NCBI GenBank assembly: GCA_905250885.1
Contig: CAJNOQ010000882.1
Span: 1 to 39,640 of the forward strand
Reading direction: 5' to 3'
Length of the DNA: 39,640 bases
Origin: Didymodactylos carnosus
Taxonomy: Eukaryota > Rotifera > Eurotatoria > Philodinida > Philodinidae
Shown piece after piece: positions 11,110 through 23,594 of the stretch (position 1 is its first letter; every line of letters begins with the position of its first letter). Made by a program: the position numbers and the translations under genes. The notes under the pieces are model-generated. The model was not told the origin of the DNA. It made no database searches and saw only the letters and a program-made list of their open reading frames with translations.

Positions 11110-13221
11110 ATGGCCCTAATATTTACTCCAGCAAAATTGAGCAGTCAAGAAAAAGAGAAATTGGATGATTTAACTGCCCAGTTGAAAAAACTCGAATGGG
11201 AAAAAGGCGAATATTTCTTTCATAATTTTGTCGATTATTACCAATTACCACAAATTGTTAAAGTCGAACAAAATTGGCAAACAAATCTAGTGAAAGGACA
11301 AAGTCTCTATTTACAAGCATTATTCGATCGATACATGTTGATTGCTACACCTCTTAGTAGTAGTAGTAGTAGTAGTAGTAAGAGTTCATCAAAACCAAAA
11401 AATAAATACTTAATTCCTGATTGGTTTCAAGGCGAATGTAAAATATTATCAAAAAATCCGGTATTAAAAAAACGTTGGTGGGTATTTCAGGGTGCTTTTG
11501 AATTATATCGTTTTGATTTACCACGCGATATTAAAGTACTCGCCGATACCCCGGCACATGTGAGACCACATGGAAAATCATCAACAACTCATGAATGGGA
11601 TAAAATTGTATTACGAAAAAATGCTCGTTTAAGCGTTGTTCGACGAGAAAAATATCAATCCAGAGTGAAAAATGAGAAAGGAGAGGTGATTGCCAGTGAA
11701 CCAAAAGAAGCATTTGTACTATTGGATAATAAACGAAATGAATTTATTGTACCACCCGGTGTTCCTCTGCGTTTCGCGACGTTAATTGAAGAAAACGAAT
11801 TACATACTGAATACCGAAGTCATGATGGTTCATTCACATTTCCCGAAATAATGATGCGCTATGAATTTCCGTTGGATATAGAAATTGTGTCTCATCTACC
11901 TGTTGATTTACCACATTTTAAATCACAATTAAGATTAGAAAAATTTTGTGTGGCCAAATCGGTTATTGCTTATTTGTTTGGTGGTGATACTCAAGCAGCG
12001 CAAATAATGGAATTATCACCACTGACACAGTTCACTCTTCATTGTGCAAAGTACGTTAACGTCAAATAATCGTAAACTAGTTCAGCGTATTTAGCAAATT
12101 TGTCTTTGTAGGTGTTTGACGTACGGTTTACCACGTGAAGATGAGCCGAAGGAAAAAGAAAAGGAAGAAAAGTTTGATGAAAAGGAGTACCAAACCTATG
12201 AAAGTATCCGCAGTCAAATGAATTTATTGTTTGATGATGCCGCTGAAATTTTTAAAAGTAAAATACAATTAGGAACAGACGAAGAGGTAAATAATAAACA
12301 TTAATTTTCTAATGACTTATATAAATAAATACTTTTCATTGAAAGATTGAATGTATCGAAGCGGCTTACGAGATAAGTATGAATTTGAAAGCCGAAGAAG
12401 ATCGTCCATTGAAAGATTCCTATTCTACAACGGATGAGGCTATAAAAGCAGTCAAAGAATCAAATAAAGATGAAATACCATTTCCAAAATCACATCCAAA
12501 AAAGTTTACTGTTCACGCATCGGCTGATCCAAGTAAGTTAACGGAAACAAAGCCTGCCAAAATTGATATTTCGGGTCATATGTCTATTGTATATCTCATA
12601 CAGGTAATCCATATAATGAAGTAATTGATTACGAAGAAATGGATGCTCTAACTGAACCAATCAACAAACCGCCCGCGAAAAATGAAAGTAAAACAAGTAG
12701 TAAAACGTCAGCATCTGCATCTAAAGGCAGCGATACAAAAGCGAGTCACAAGAGTGATAAAGCATCGAGTTCGAAACGTGAAAAGCCGCAACAACCAACA
12801 AACCAATCAGGAGCGAGAGCTGCACTTGTCGTACAACAATTACCTCCACCAATGATGCTACCACCGTAGGTCACTTCTCTTCTGCGAATAAATTGAACAC
12901 ATGGAGCTATTTTTGTCATTTCAGGGAAGCATTTGAAAGAACACTTAAAGCAATTCCTGAACTATTATATACGGATTTCATTCCAGCAACAAAGTAAGTT
13001 GGTTTGTGTATTATATGCCATTAGCAAACAGATGCTTGATCTTTCTCAGCTATTATTTTACTATATTTTAAACCATATATACCTTTGTTATTCTTTTTAG
13101 AAAACCTGAAAAAACTACCAAAACCGAGCAGCCTGCTAAAACCGAAAAGTCGGAGACTGAAAAATCAGAGAAGAAATCACAAAAAAGTGATAAAGAGCAT
13201 AAAAAGTCATCAAAGAAATAA
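11110..13221 (+). CDS. CABIT-like scaffold protein, copy 2
   Basis: Paralogue of the gene at 8317, alike through most of its length and with the first three introns at identical positions and phases. Exons are 11110-12050, 12112-12286, 12346-12532, 12604-12865, 12925-12993 and 13101-13221 (584 residues). The body repeats the same CABIT-like motifs (YQLPQIVKVEQNW, FIVPPGVPLRFATLI, FTFPEIMMRYEFPLDIEI, LRLEKFCVAKSVIA). It differs from copy 1 by an eight-serine run from (AGT)8 at 11356-11379 and by two extra 3' exons coding a proline stretch (QQLPPPMMLPP) and a Lys/Ser/Glu-rich end. The tyrosine region reads NPYNEVIDYEEM: the pYxN site of copy 1 is gone, and Y444-E-E-M447 fits a PI3K p85 SH2 site. 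Function is inferred only. AATAAA at 13322-13327 falls just short of the convergent gene's stop codon. Confidence 0.8.
11356..11379 (+). repeat. (AGT)8 microsatellite inside a coding exon
   Basis: Eight perfect AGT triplets code for eight serines in the CABIT-like paralogue 2. The run sits at the position where paralogue 1 has a short NISND-type loop, so it probably expands a surface loop and may vary in length among individuals. Confidence 0.85.
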
Positions 13222-13354
13222 TTGAAAAATGTGTAATAGGTCAGTAACAGCATCAGATGAACACTGATAGAACGAGACTCGTAGTTTATTTGCCTGTTTC
13301 ATTTTTCTCCTTTATTTTTGGAATAAAGGTGGACTGTAGGTGACAGAAGAAACT

Positions 13355-15693
13355 TTAAGAGACATCATTTACGGTAGAAAGAGGTGTTAATCGTCGCGGG
13401 GGTCGATTTACAAATGGTATTACTGCATCTGTTTGTTCAGTTTTCAAAAATTGTTGTTGTGGTTGTTTTATAATTTTTCGATCCAATTGTTCGCTTTTTT
13501 GGGTAGTCGGACAAATTTCGTATCGGCGAGGTTCTAAACGTACTTGAACGTTCGAGCTTGAATTTTCATTTGTAACTGTGGTGATCATTAACCCCTGATT
13601 ATAATTTGATGGTTTATCAATACAAAATAAGTTCGTTAATTCTGGCTCTTGACGGTTTAAAAATATTCGTCCTTGTTTCGCCGCAAAGATACCTTGCTCT
13701 TTGATGTCTGTTGCACATATCTGGTATAAAAGTCAAAAGAAAGAAAAACAAGGTTCAGACTGTAATTACCTTCAAATTTGATGATTTACCTGATTTGTTT
13801 TCGCATGAAAAGGAAAATTGACATTGACTTTCGATGGACGTACAATGAACTAAAATGTGAACTAACAAATAATTGACAATTTCCAATTTTTCTCGTATAC
13901 TAACCAAAAAGACGAGATGCGAGAGAAACGTCAGAATAAGTGCACCGGTATTCTCCACCTTTTTACGATGATAATCTTCAATATAAGTATTATTAACAAT
14001 AGTTATAATTGGTCCCATCAGAAACCTAAATGTTGAACGACATTCTATATAATAAATCAGTCTGTTATGCCATCATTTAATATTACTATAGCAAATATGT
14101 GTACCATAATGAATAGAATATTATAAATAGCGTATAGAACAGGCGCTTTTTTGGATAATTCTTGAGTATAAAGAAAATTTCATAACAAAACCAGAGCCAT
14201 CCTCCTACAACTTTCATGAGATGAATACTATACAGATTAATAGACGAATATAGAGAACTACCAATATGTTTATCATCAAACTAAAAGATCAAATGAAGTA
14301 AAACAAAGAGTACAAAAATAAAACATTAAAAAATTAATCTTACCATAATTGGAATGACAAACATTCCCATATAACAATTTGTATAAGCAAGAAAAAACAC
14401 GAATAACTTCATCATTGATGCATTGCTTAGACGTGCTTGTGTTATTGTATATCTTTTAGCACATAAAATAAGAATTAATAAAAATGTGATTTGAGCAATA
14501 GCATCCCATACGCATCCTATAATTAACTATTTCTTCGTAAATTTCATAATACAACAAAAATAGGCACATGTTCAACTTACCAGTAGTTTTAAGATGTTCT
14601 CTGTCGATTCCCGTGATAGCCAAATGTAGATAAGCAAAAACGTTAAATAAAACATATAAATATTCAGAGACCACTGATATTATAAATAATTTAAATATAA
14701 CATGAAACATCGATGATTTACACAAAAAATCTGATATAGAACATACACGAAGAAATAGTGACCAAACTCTAGCATTATACATTAAACTTACAAGCAAATA
14801 AAATTATTATGAAAACGAATAGTGTATAGACACAACTTCCAATAATAAATAATTCCAATAAGCCTGTTGATATAAAACATAATATATCATGTGAATTCAA
14901 AAGAGACAATAATTTAAAAGTTACCAAGTTCCTCAGCAGAAAATTGTTTTGTAAAAAATGTATGACCATTGAAAAATTTAAATGTATATATAGCATATAA
15001 TCCCTATGAAAACAATTAATTATCAGCCACTAGTCTCTTTGTCTAATAATTATTTTTTAATTCAGTAAAATGTTTAAATTAAGTGAACTCACAGTAATGT
15101 TAGTTGTTTGACATCGACCTAATATAAAATACCACCATTGAGATTGATTGAATTGCATCGTTTGTGACCATGAACATGAAAATTGATCACTAATTGATTC
15201 ACATTTTGTTAGTGCATTACTGGTATTCAATAAATAGATGGATGTACTCTTAAATTGGTTTGTACAATTCTAAATTATCTAGTTTGTGAATATATAGAAT
15301 GATTTCTGTGAAAAATACCTACTATAGATAAATTTGGATACATTTTCATCCATTGATGTTTAGAATAGAATAAAATGTGTTCAACAGCAAAGATCTAAAA
15401 TAATGAATAACAGAGGAAAATGTATCTTAATAATTATAATAGTGTACATATCTTTACCTCTGGGTAGGTAATATTGATTTGCATGTAACCATGTTTCGGT
15501 GTGAAACAAAACTTTGTCATTAAGTGCCATTCCTATGTAGATATTAGGTTAAAATTACTTTTGTATGAGTTCGTTCAATTTTTCAATAACTGTTGTGAAG
15601 AAGTCTTACATGAGGTTTATCGACTATACCGGATATAATTTTTGATAAACTACATCTAATTATTAGCAGTAAAAAGAATAGAAACAAGATCAT
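13355..15693 (-). CDS. TMEM145: Seven-TM protein of the GPR180/TMEM145 family
   Basis: Member of the GPR180/TMEM145 family: secretory-pathway proteins with a lumenal beta domain followed by seven helices (GpcrRhopsn4 type). Twelve exons, minus strand, in order: 15610-15693, 15458-15532, 15323-15394, 15093-15269, 14925-15003, 14792-14863, 14581-14730, 14344-14516, 14105-14280, 13905-14025, 13790-13849, 13355-13720. All phases join (534 residues). Residues 1-17 look like a signal peptide. The lumenal part shows TKFCFTPKHGYMQINITYPE, four N-glycosylation-like sites and SQWWYFILGRC. Seven hydrophobic segments follow from about residue 164 to 410. Family hallmarks are NGHTFFTKQFSAEELG, AKRYTITQARLS (256-267), GGWLWFCYEIFF and RPSKVNVNFPFHAKT just after the last helix, the last favouring TMEM145 over GPR180. 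A TTTAG acceptor lies 11 bases before the start codon. Ligand and exact role are unknown. Confidence 0.85.
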
Positions 15694-16743
15694 TTTCTTT
15701 TTCTAAATATGCTGAATTAGATACATGATCGGACACGCACGTTAATCGAGCGATGGTACATTTTTTATTTCATTTTATTCATTCAGTACATTGTAGTCAT
15801 AACAATTCCTCTTCTTTCAAAAATGAAAAAGATATAATAAGAAAAAAGATAAAAGTTCATGTACAATCACATACACTCTGCACCTGTTCTTTTAGAAATT
15901 CTAAAGAAAAGCTATAGATAATTGAGTATTATGCCAATAATTTGCCCAGGGATTTATAGAAAGAGAAAACTTACTAAACAATATTAAATAATATAAATCA
16001 AATAACGGGATGTCAGAAATAATATATCTCATAATTTTTTTCCCTGAGCAATAATGTGACAAGTGATAGGAATTCGTGATGCATACTGCTTAATAATTAA
16101 AGTAGATACCAATATAAAATAGTAAGGTCATTTTGTTGTTTGCCCCCGTTAAGGATGATTACCTTGTTACAGTGGGCATCCAGGCGGGTTTGTGCCAAAA
16201 AAACGAAAAATGCGCTTTCCCAAATAAATTAGAGGAGAAAATATTCGGATAGATGGACTGTTTATCTCTATAAAACCTTTTTGCCAGATGTGACAGATCG
16301 TAGTAGGAAAACACAAAGTCAAAAATAGTATGAAAATAGAGGGACATGATATAAGACGTTTTTTATACTAAATCCAACAAAGTTATAAATAAAAGCAACA
16401 CAGGTTCTGAATCTACACTATGGGTCTACGTTCTTGATATTTGGATATGTTGTACAGTTTGATGAGCCACGCCGCAATAGCCATCCTTGATCGGGTCACA
16501 AACGTAATAAAAATCATCAAAATGTTTTTTGCATGTATTTTGCTGGGAAATGGAAAAGTATTTTGAAAATGTTGTGTGATTTGCAAAATTTTCTTCCATC
16601 TGTTTCAAATTTACTTATTTTCAAAATTTTTCCATTAACTCTAAGAAATAGACAGCGTTATCCCCTGTAGTACGCTGTTTTGCACGTTTTTGTACCAAGA
16701 GTTTTACTCCATCATCCTTCGTTATTGTGCAGGACCTTTGACA

Positions 16744-16872
16744 AGGCCGATCTCTTTATTCGATTGTGGTTCTCGAGTGGCAGACATTCATCCGACGAAA
16801 TGGTAACTAATTACGGGTGACTCGGGAAACTGCCTGCCATTTGAGAACCACAATCGATAGAGAGGTCGGCCT
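16744..16872. repeat. Imperfect inverted repeat, about 39-bp arms
   Basis: The arm at 16744-16783 and the arm at 16834-16872 are reverse complements with a few mismatches and a small indel, sharing a perfect core CGATTGTGGTTCTC. The loop is about 50 bp. It could be a short fold-back element; no target duplication or coding capacity was found. Confidence 0.6.
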
Positions 16873-16985
16873 CGCGCATAATTGTAGAGAATATTTGAGC
16901 TATCTAACTGGCCACCGTGTTATAATTAAAAATTCGCCACAGGTTCACAATCAGAGCCCGAAACGAATAGAATATTCAGCATTCG

Positions 16986-17014
16986 ATTCGATTCGGCAAA
17001 AAACCGAATCGAAT
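16986..17014. repeat. Short perfect hairpin
   Basis: ATTCGATTCGG (16986-16996) and CCGAATCGAAT (17004-17014) are perfect reverse complements around a seven-base loop. No gene context is seen. Confidence 0.6.
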
Positions 17015-19364
17015 TAGGTTTTCCGGATCCATTCCTATTCCGATTCTTATCTGAGACTTGAGAACTTAGTGTCTTCAAATATTAGCCCAAGAAATTTCAC
17101 ATATGGCGTTCAGAATATAGCCTGACGGAGAGGGTTTATGCATGATAAAAATCAGCTCTTCTGGACGAATCCAAATGGCTTCATCGAGCTTATCTAAAGC
17201 AAACTCATTCTGAGATATGCGGTTCTACAAAAGAGAAAGAAAAGCTATTTTCTTGCAAAATGTTTTGCTTTAGTGTCATTTTTTTTTTGCTATAGATACT
17301 TGTAAGACATATTTCAAGATAGATCCATTGTGGAAGACATTATTTTTCAAAATGTAGTTGCATTTGAGTCTCGTGAAACTAAAGTAAATAATATCTTACA
17401 CAGAACACGTTTGGAAAATTAGTCCCTTGTACCTTCGCGGTGCTCATAATTTTCCTTTTTTATATTTATTTAAAATCTTTTAACAAATTCTTATTGAAAC
17501 TTTAATAAGAATCTTTTAAAAAAAACATGAAGTTTTTAGGACATTCGAAATACGAAAATATACATGCAAAATACGAAGATGGTCATTCTTTAAGGTACAC
17601 ACACTGCTGATCGTAATCTAATGCTAAGAAATTGAAATTCGATAGAAAAATGGGGAAAATAGGAGAATTAGAGCATTTGTATACCCTTGTACATTAGTAT
17701 CGTCGCCTGATCTATTGTCAATGATGAGATAAAGTAAATGCCAGACTTGCATATGGTCCCATCACTAACATGAAACAAGTGTAATGCAGTCAGAGCCGTT
17801 TGTTTAGTGATATTGAATGGATGCAAAGGATCTAAAACAGCATACACTGAAAGATAATTTTAAACGTCACGGATTGACTCTTTACTATAAAATAATGATC
17901 AGCAACCTACTCCCAGTACATAAGTGATATTTTATCAAAATCTGATGATATCGATTCATAAGCACTGCGAAGATTAAGAAAATTTATCCGAACAGTACAG
18001 CATATGCCAAGTTAAATAAAATTCTTCTACTCACCTTCTTATAGATAATACAATAAATTGCCATTTGAGATGACCTCAAATTTTTGTCGGTAAAAACATA
18101 TAAACAGAAATTTTTGGCAAAAAATAAACTGCTCTATCCAATTATGGTAAAACGAGTTTGAAACGATGCATTCCGCGTGTTTTTTTTACCACAATGGTTA
18201 GCACATTTCGTAGTCCCTCAAAAGCTCTACAAAGTGAACTACTGGTCACTCGATTGCTTGTAGACAACTATAATGAAAAAATTCTATTTCTCCGTCTGAG
18301 TCACTTATAGGTACACCTTAGTTTTGACAATAAAAAGTTTATAACTTCTGAAAACGAATTTTGTTTTTTGACCAAAACTTTTTTAGGTTTTGTAGTGGAG
18401 AATGTGAGGAGGTTTCTATGCAATTCTGGTCTTCTTTAAAGCTATATTGATGGAGATATATTATTATTATTCATCAGCATATTCGTCAAAAATCATTTTT
18501 TCCCTCAGTTTTGTGAAAACATTTAGGGCTTTCCTTAGTGAGAAGGAAAAACAAAGTTTTAAGTTTGTAAGGGGTTTGGGGACCAAATGGCTGTTTTTCC
18601 TCTCTCTGTAACTTCCGTCCTTCCCTTTACGAGCGGGCGGACGAACAGTACTAGGTATTCCTGAAAAACATTCGATGCGAATCGAGATTTTTCGTTCCCT
18701 ATTGGTAAAAGCATATAGTAAAGTTGCAGTTTCCACAAAAAGAATCTGAAATAAAAGATTTTTTATTACATGCGTATCACATAGGTATCTATCGATCAAA
18801 CAGTTTAATTTTCTCAGAAACCATACAGCACCAAGGCTAACTGCTTGAAATATTCAAAACCGGCACATTATCCATTTAAACTATAGTCTATTACAATATT
18901 TATTTTTAAGCACCGTCTTCTTACTTTCACATTATTATTACGTATTTCATCAGTTTTTGTGTTAAAGATAACTATTCATTTGTATAATTATTTTGGACTG
19001 CGTAATATAGATCTGATATGCTCTCATCGCGCTATTGTAATTTGGTTTCTTTTTCTTATTGGAACAATAAATAAGCATCGATCAGAGCATAACGATTTTT
19101 ATTTGTCATACTTTTGAAAGTCATAAAAATAGTAATCAAGTACACATATAAAACTGCAAAAGACGTATTAACAAAGCTTAGGATAACAAAACAAAATTAA
19201 AAAGAAATAAACATACATAATTTTCTTTTGTCGTTGAAGAAACAAGCTGTACATTTCTGTCTATACAAGGATATCACAAAGGTAGAAAAACACAAAAGAA
19301 ACCATGACTGACTATTCTTATACATGTCTCAGGTAATAAGTCTGGGATTCAAACACAATTTCCA

Positions 19365-22300
19365 TCAACACTTTGCATGATTTTCGTCTTCACTTATATT
19401 TTCCAAATCCACATAATCTCCATGTTTATATTTATGTCGTAACTAAATAGATGAAAAGTAATAATAATCATAATATAAAGAAAACAATAGAAGTAATAGA
19501 AATATCTACCTCATGCATGTAAAGTGCACTGTAATTCATATCCAATTGTGCCGCTCCAGGAATACCTTGTAATGGTGCTAGCTGAGGATTACTAAATAAT
19601 TGAGGATCGGATAATTCGAACATGGTTGTATGGATTCTAAATGTAAATAATAGCAAAAATATTTTTATGATCTCTACACCATTGTTCATATCTTAACGTT
19701 TTTCATTTTCAAAATTATAAAATGTATGCCTTACTTTGACAAAACGCCAAATGGTGCTGTACTTCTGTAGGGTAAATCAGCTTTTGATATAGCACCAGTT
19801 AAATAGCTTTGCGATAATTCATTAGATGAAAGCACTGAGACAGCTGTATGATTCACCGAGGTCGGTGATGTGTAGTGATGACTATTAATCAAATGTCCTT
19901 TCGGTTGTTGCACTGTTGATGTCACATTATTGAAGAAAGAACGATCATGAGATACTTAAATAAAGAAACAAAATTTTAACCGTCATACTCATTTCGTTCT
20001 CTCTCTCTTTCTCTCTCTTCCTGTATCATAAGAGATAAATATCCCGCTTTGTCTATATAGCTTTGATTAGCTCAATATCTTTCCCATAATCGATAATTTT
20101 CGAAGGTGTTCCCCCATCCCTTGTTAATTCTTAGACTGCAATTAGAGTTTTATTTCGTACAATTGACTGAGCTTTGCATATGCACTCGCTCATCGCGCAC
20201 TAGCTTTCTGGCAAACCAAAGAAACTATGTTCAACGTCCCAAATAAGATCCTCTGAAGTGCATGATGAACAGCGTAACAGTCAAGACATGTCCGTCCTAT
20301 CATACCTTGAGGATCACTGTAATAACTTGTTTGTAAACGATGAATATCATTAATCGATTGTTGAAGTACTGATGATGTTTGAATATTTTCGAGTGCTATA
20401 GAAGAAAGGTAAACATCAAAATATTTGAAAAAACTAAAATAATTACCTCTTTCTTGAATTTTTTCCAAATAGTGTTGACATTGTTTCGGCATTTTCCATT
20501 CTGGATTTGTATGATGAAAATGCATTAGAGATAATTCAAGTTTACCATCATTTGTAATTGTTGCATCATTCTGAGAGGACGATGGTTTAGCAGGTGAAAA
20601 CCACTAAAAATAAATAAATAATAATATTTACTAGAAATTGATCTATTTTATTTGATTCTTATTTACTTTTAAATCTCCATGTTTAGCAACATCCAATTGT
20701 GCAAAACTACAAACATCTCCAACGCCTTGAACATCTACGGTAAAATTACGTAAAAAATCGATTATTTCCATAGATTTGTGTCGAAATTGAAAACATAATA
20801 TTAATGGTGTGATAAATGGACTTAATAATTCTTCAAGAAAATTTACCTAAAAAAAAAAGAAAAAAAAAAGTCAATATAACTAGTTTTAAATTTCAATTAA
20901 AAATTATTTACATATTTTAGTTGAAACATTTGTGCAAATTCACTTTGCACATAGTCTGTATGAGCATGATTTTTCCATCCATCTGGTTGATAATGAACTT
21001 GAGCAAGTACCAATTGCATCATTTGTTCTGGATCAAAAACGGTATGCTATAAACAATATTACTTGCAATATTTATTTAGTAGAAAGAAAAAAAAATGAAA
21101 CACTATTTATACTTCATCTGGTATAAGGGATCGACAAATTCCTATAACAACGCCCAATGTTGTCATCATTGTTAGCATATGTTCAACATTCAATACATCT
21201 TCGTCAAAAACTGTTAATATAATTAATACAGCTAATATGGCTCCTGTTGTAAAACTCACAAATCTAAAATATATAAATTAATAGATTATTTAAGAAAAAA
21301 TGATTGAATAATTTTATTCATTCTTTACTTTGCAACTTCAATGATACTGTAATTAACAAATGAATTCATATAAAATATTGCCGGTTTATATCCACGATTT
21401 AAACGTTGATTCAATGAATGATCTAATTCATTGAAATGTCTTAAATATAGACGACCATAATTACTCCATCGACGACTACCAAGTACACCAGGTTCACGTC
21501 GAACAAGCTAAATTATAAATAATAAGTTTATTTCTAAAGTCAAACTGATTCAATTAAAATTACTTACTTCTGTATAACCATAAAATAAATTTAATACTTG
21601 CCAAATAAATATAAATGGTGATAAAAGTAAATTGGTAATGCCATACAGTAAAATAAATCTTGATAATCTGAAAATAAATCGATTTTCTACATATAATAAT
21701 ACAAAAATAAACAAACTTACTGTCTTGCTAAAGCATCTCGTTGACTATTGATTTTGTATTCTTGACGTAAATGCCACCGTTGATCAAATGGAGAATATGG
21801 TCCCCCTAAACATTATTCATAATTTAATTCATTTAATCAAAATAAAATTGAACAACTTACAAAATAATATTAGTCTTAGATTGAATTTGAACCCATTTGT
21901 AAAACATATTCTAAATAAAAATCATATACACAAATTTTATTCATATAGATCACAGTTTTCAATCTTAATTTTTCTTTTCTATCTCACCTACGGATCACAT
22001 TAGCTAATTCTTCATTTAATCGAACATTTATTCATACAAGAGGAGCAAGAACCGTCATGGTACGGGATAGGACGAAAATTACCTCCCACCAAAGAAAATT
22101 TTCATCCGGTTCTTTTTATGAGCATTCGAAAACTTTCATCGCATGAGATTATATTAAATTCATTTTTTTCTAACTAAATACTATTTCTTGTTGAGCAAAG
22201 AGTCTCTGCCGCAAACAATCTAGTTTATTTGTTTTTCTAGTAAGTTAAATCTATTACACACAGATATTCATTTAATATTCTACTACCACTAATTGATGTG

Positions 22301-23594
22301 TACACACAACAATTGACATAATTTTCAATATGCTCGAATTAATTGATATCATTTTTTTTCCGAAGAGTGTCCGAAAATCTTTCAACAACGATAAATGAGT
22401 AACGTTAGATGAAACTTGTCCGATACTTCACTTGAACTTCAAAATGCTAACAAAATATTATAAGATGAAATTTCTGTCCCATCCCATGTATAGTCTGAAA
22501 TTTTTCATCCTATCTCATGGATACTTTGAAAAATTTTGTCTCATTCCATAGGATCTCATAAGATTTTTATTTCATGACGATCTCAGACAGGGAGCAAGTC
22601 AGACAAAGCTAATGAATACATACGCATCTCCAATAAATGGAATGTGAATCTTTGGTGGTAACAATCCTTTATTAACCATGGCCACTTCATAATTTTTAAA
22701 ACGTAATAAACGATTGTGTATATCTAATTCGGTTAAAATTTGTTTATGTACACATAAATCATGTTTTAGTTGTGCTTTTGATAGACGTTGTTGTACTTCA
22801 TGCCAAGTCATATTAGAAAGATCTTTCTAAATATAAAAATGGAACAGATATATAATGAATAAATTAAAAGCTTAAATAAATATTTATGTACTGGTTTAAT
22901 ATCAAGTGCTTGTGAATAAAACAATCTTATATTATAAAATGATAATAAATTATAAACAGCACGACAAAAACGATAAATCCAATAAATTACAGCTAAGGCA
23001 ACACACAGCGATATTAATAAATGTTGACTGAAATAAAAATAATTCATTTTTTAATTTCATGTTAGATTATAAAATATCATATACAAAACATACTGTCGAA
23101 GACATTGACTAGGAGATAGAATAACATCGTTAAACTGAATTTTTCGTGTCATATTTCGACTGGCTGGCGATGATCGAAACAATACTGGATAATCAATACA
23201 TTGAAGAACAAGAACAGTAAATGAAACAATAAATATAAATTGTCTAGAAAGACAAAAAAAAAAGAGAATCATCTTCACATTATAATCTCAAATAAGAATC
23301 AATGATACATACACAAGTGCAAGAATTTCAGATAAGACAATACAAAAATATCCATGTCGTTGATGATATTGATAAACACGTGAAAAAAAATCATCTAAAT
23401 CTTGTTGATGACTCCAACGGGATTCTAGAAGAAAAAAAAATAGAGGAATATAGCACTAACTAAATACAAATGTTATACGAACGTTTTTCACTATTTTCCG
23501 GATAATCTTGTGATGGATCATGAATGTATGGTGTGAGCGCTTGCTCTTCTGGATCATTTTCAATTTCAACATTCGGTAATGCCTGATATTCCAT
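19365..23594 (-). CDS. ATG9A: Autophagy lipid scramblase ATG9
   Basis: ATG9, the multispanning lipid scramblase carried on vesicles that seed the phagophore. Seventeen exons, minus strand: 23483-23594, 23313-23424, 23094-23243, 22892-23027, 22624-22826, 21861-21910, 21721-21805, 21568-21667, 21329-21507, 21113-21263, 20912-21046, 20667-20846, 20447-20603, 20306-20395, 19735-19954, 19510-19636, 19365-19442. All phases join to 754 residues (human ATG9A about 839). Landmarks: N-terminal Y-Q-A-L (residues 3-6), like the YxxL sorting signal of ATG9A; WSHQQDLDDFFSRVYQYHQ; NMTWHEVQQRL; TELDIHNRLLRFKNY; FWGPYSPFDQRW; RREPGVLGSRRWSNYGRLYL then RHFNELDH; FDEDVLNVEHML; EIIDFLRNFTVDVQGVGDVC then SFAQLDV; LSLMHFHHTNPEW; and ALYMHELRHKYK in the disordered tail. 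Intron 5 (21911-22623) is 713 bp and repeat-bearing; intron 14 is about 350 bp. The tail is shorter than in vertebrates. Confidence 0.93.
22002..22613. repeat. Repeat-bearing insertion in ATG9 intron 5
   Basis: Three diverged direct repeats of about 31 bp lie at 22467-22496, 22497-22527 and 22528-22558, sharing the pattern GAAA-TTT-TC-(A/T)TC-CATG-ATA. A related segment in the opposite orientation lies at 22056-22080 (read on the minus strand as TTTTCGTCCTATCCCGTACC). AGCTAAT occurs at both edges, 22002-22008 and 22607-22613, and could be a target duplication. Removing the insert would leave an intron of roughly 108 bp, closer to the norm of this gene. Confidence 0.45.

Larger units (their letters stand above)
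15694..19364. other. Gene-poor 3.7-kb region
   Basis: No supported gene. It holds an imperfect inverted repeat (16744-16872) and a small perfect hairpin (16986-17014). The minus-strand frame at 18467-18799 (110 codons) has no family resemblance or splice support. The 3'UTR of ATG9 probably occupies the right edge; a minus-strand AATAAA lies at 19098-19103. Confidence 0.45.

Noticed and set aside
14025-14050. Acceptor TATATAG for exon 10 of the TMEM145-like gene
   Set aside because: Joining there yields TGA; the TTTAG just before 14025 keeps the frame and gives the expected LWFLMGP sequence.
14768-14791. A 23-nt intron in the TMEM145-like gene using the TAG near 14768
   Set aside because: It is too short and creates a stop codon at the join. 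Using the CAG at 14731 gives a 61-bp intron and an open, family-consistent frame.
18467-18799. 110-codon minus-strand open frame
   Set aside because: No family resemblance and no splice or polyadenylation support.
20932-21126. 64-codon plus-strand open frame inside ATG9
   Set aside because: Antisense shadow of ATG9 exon 11 and its intron.
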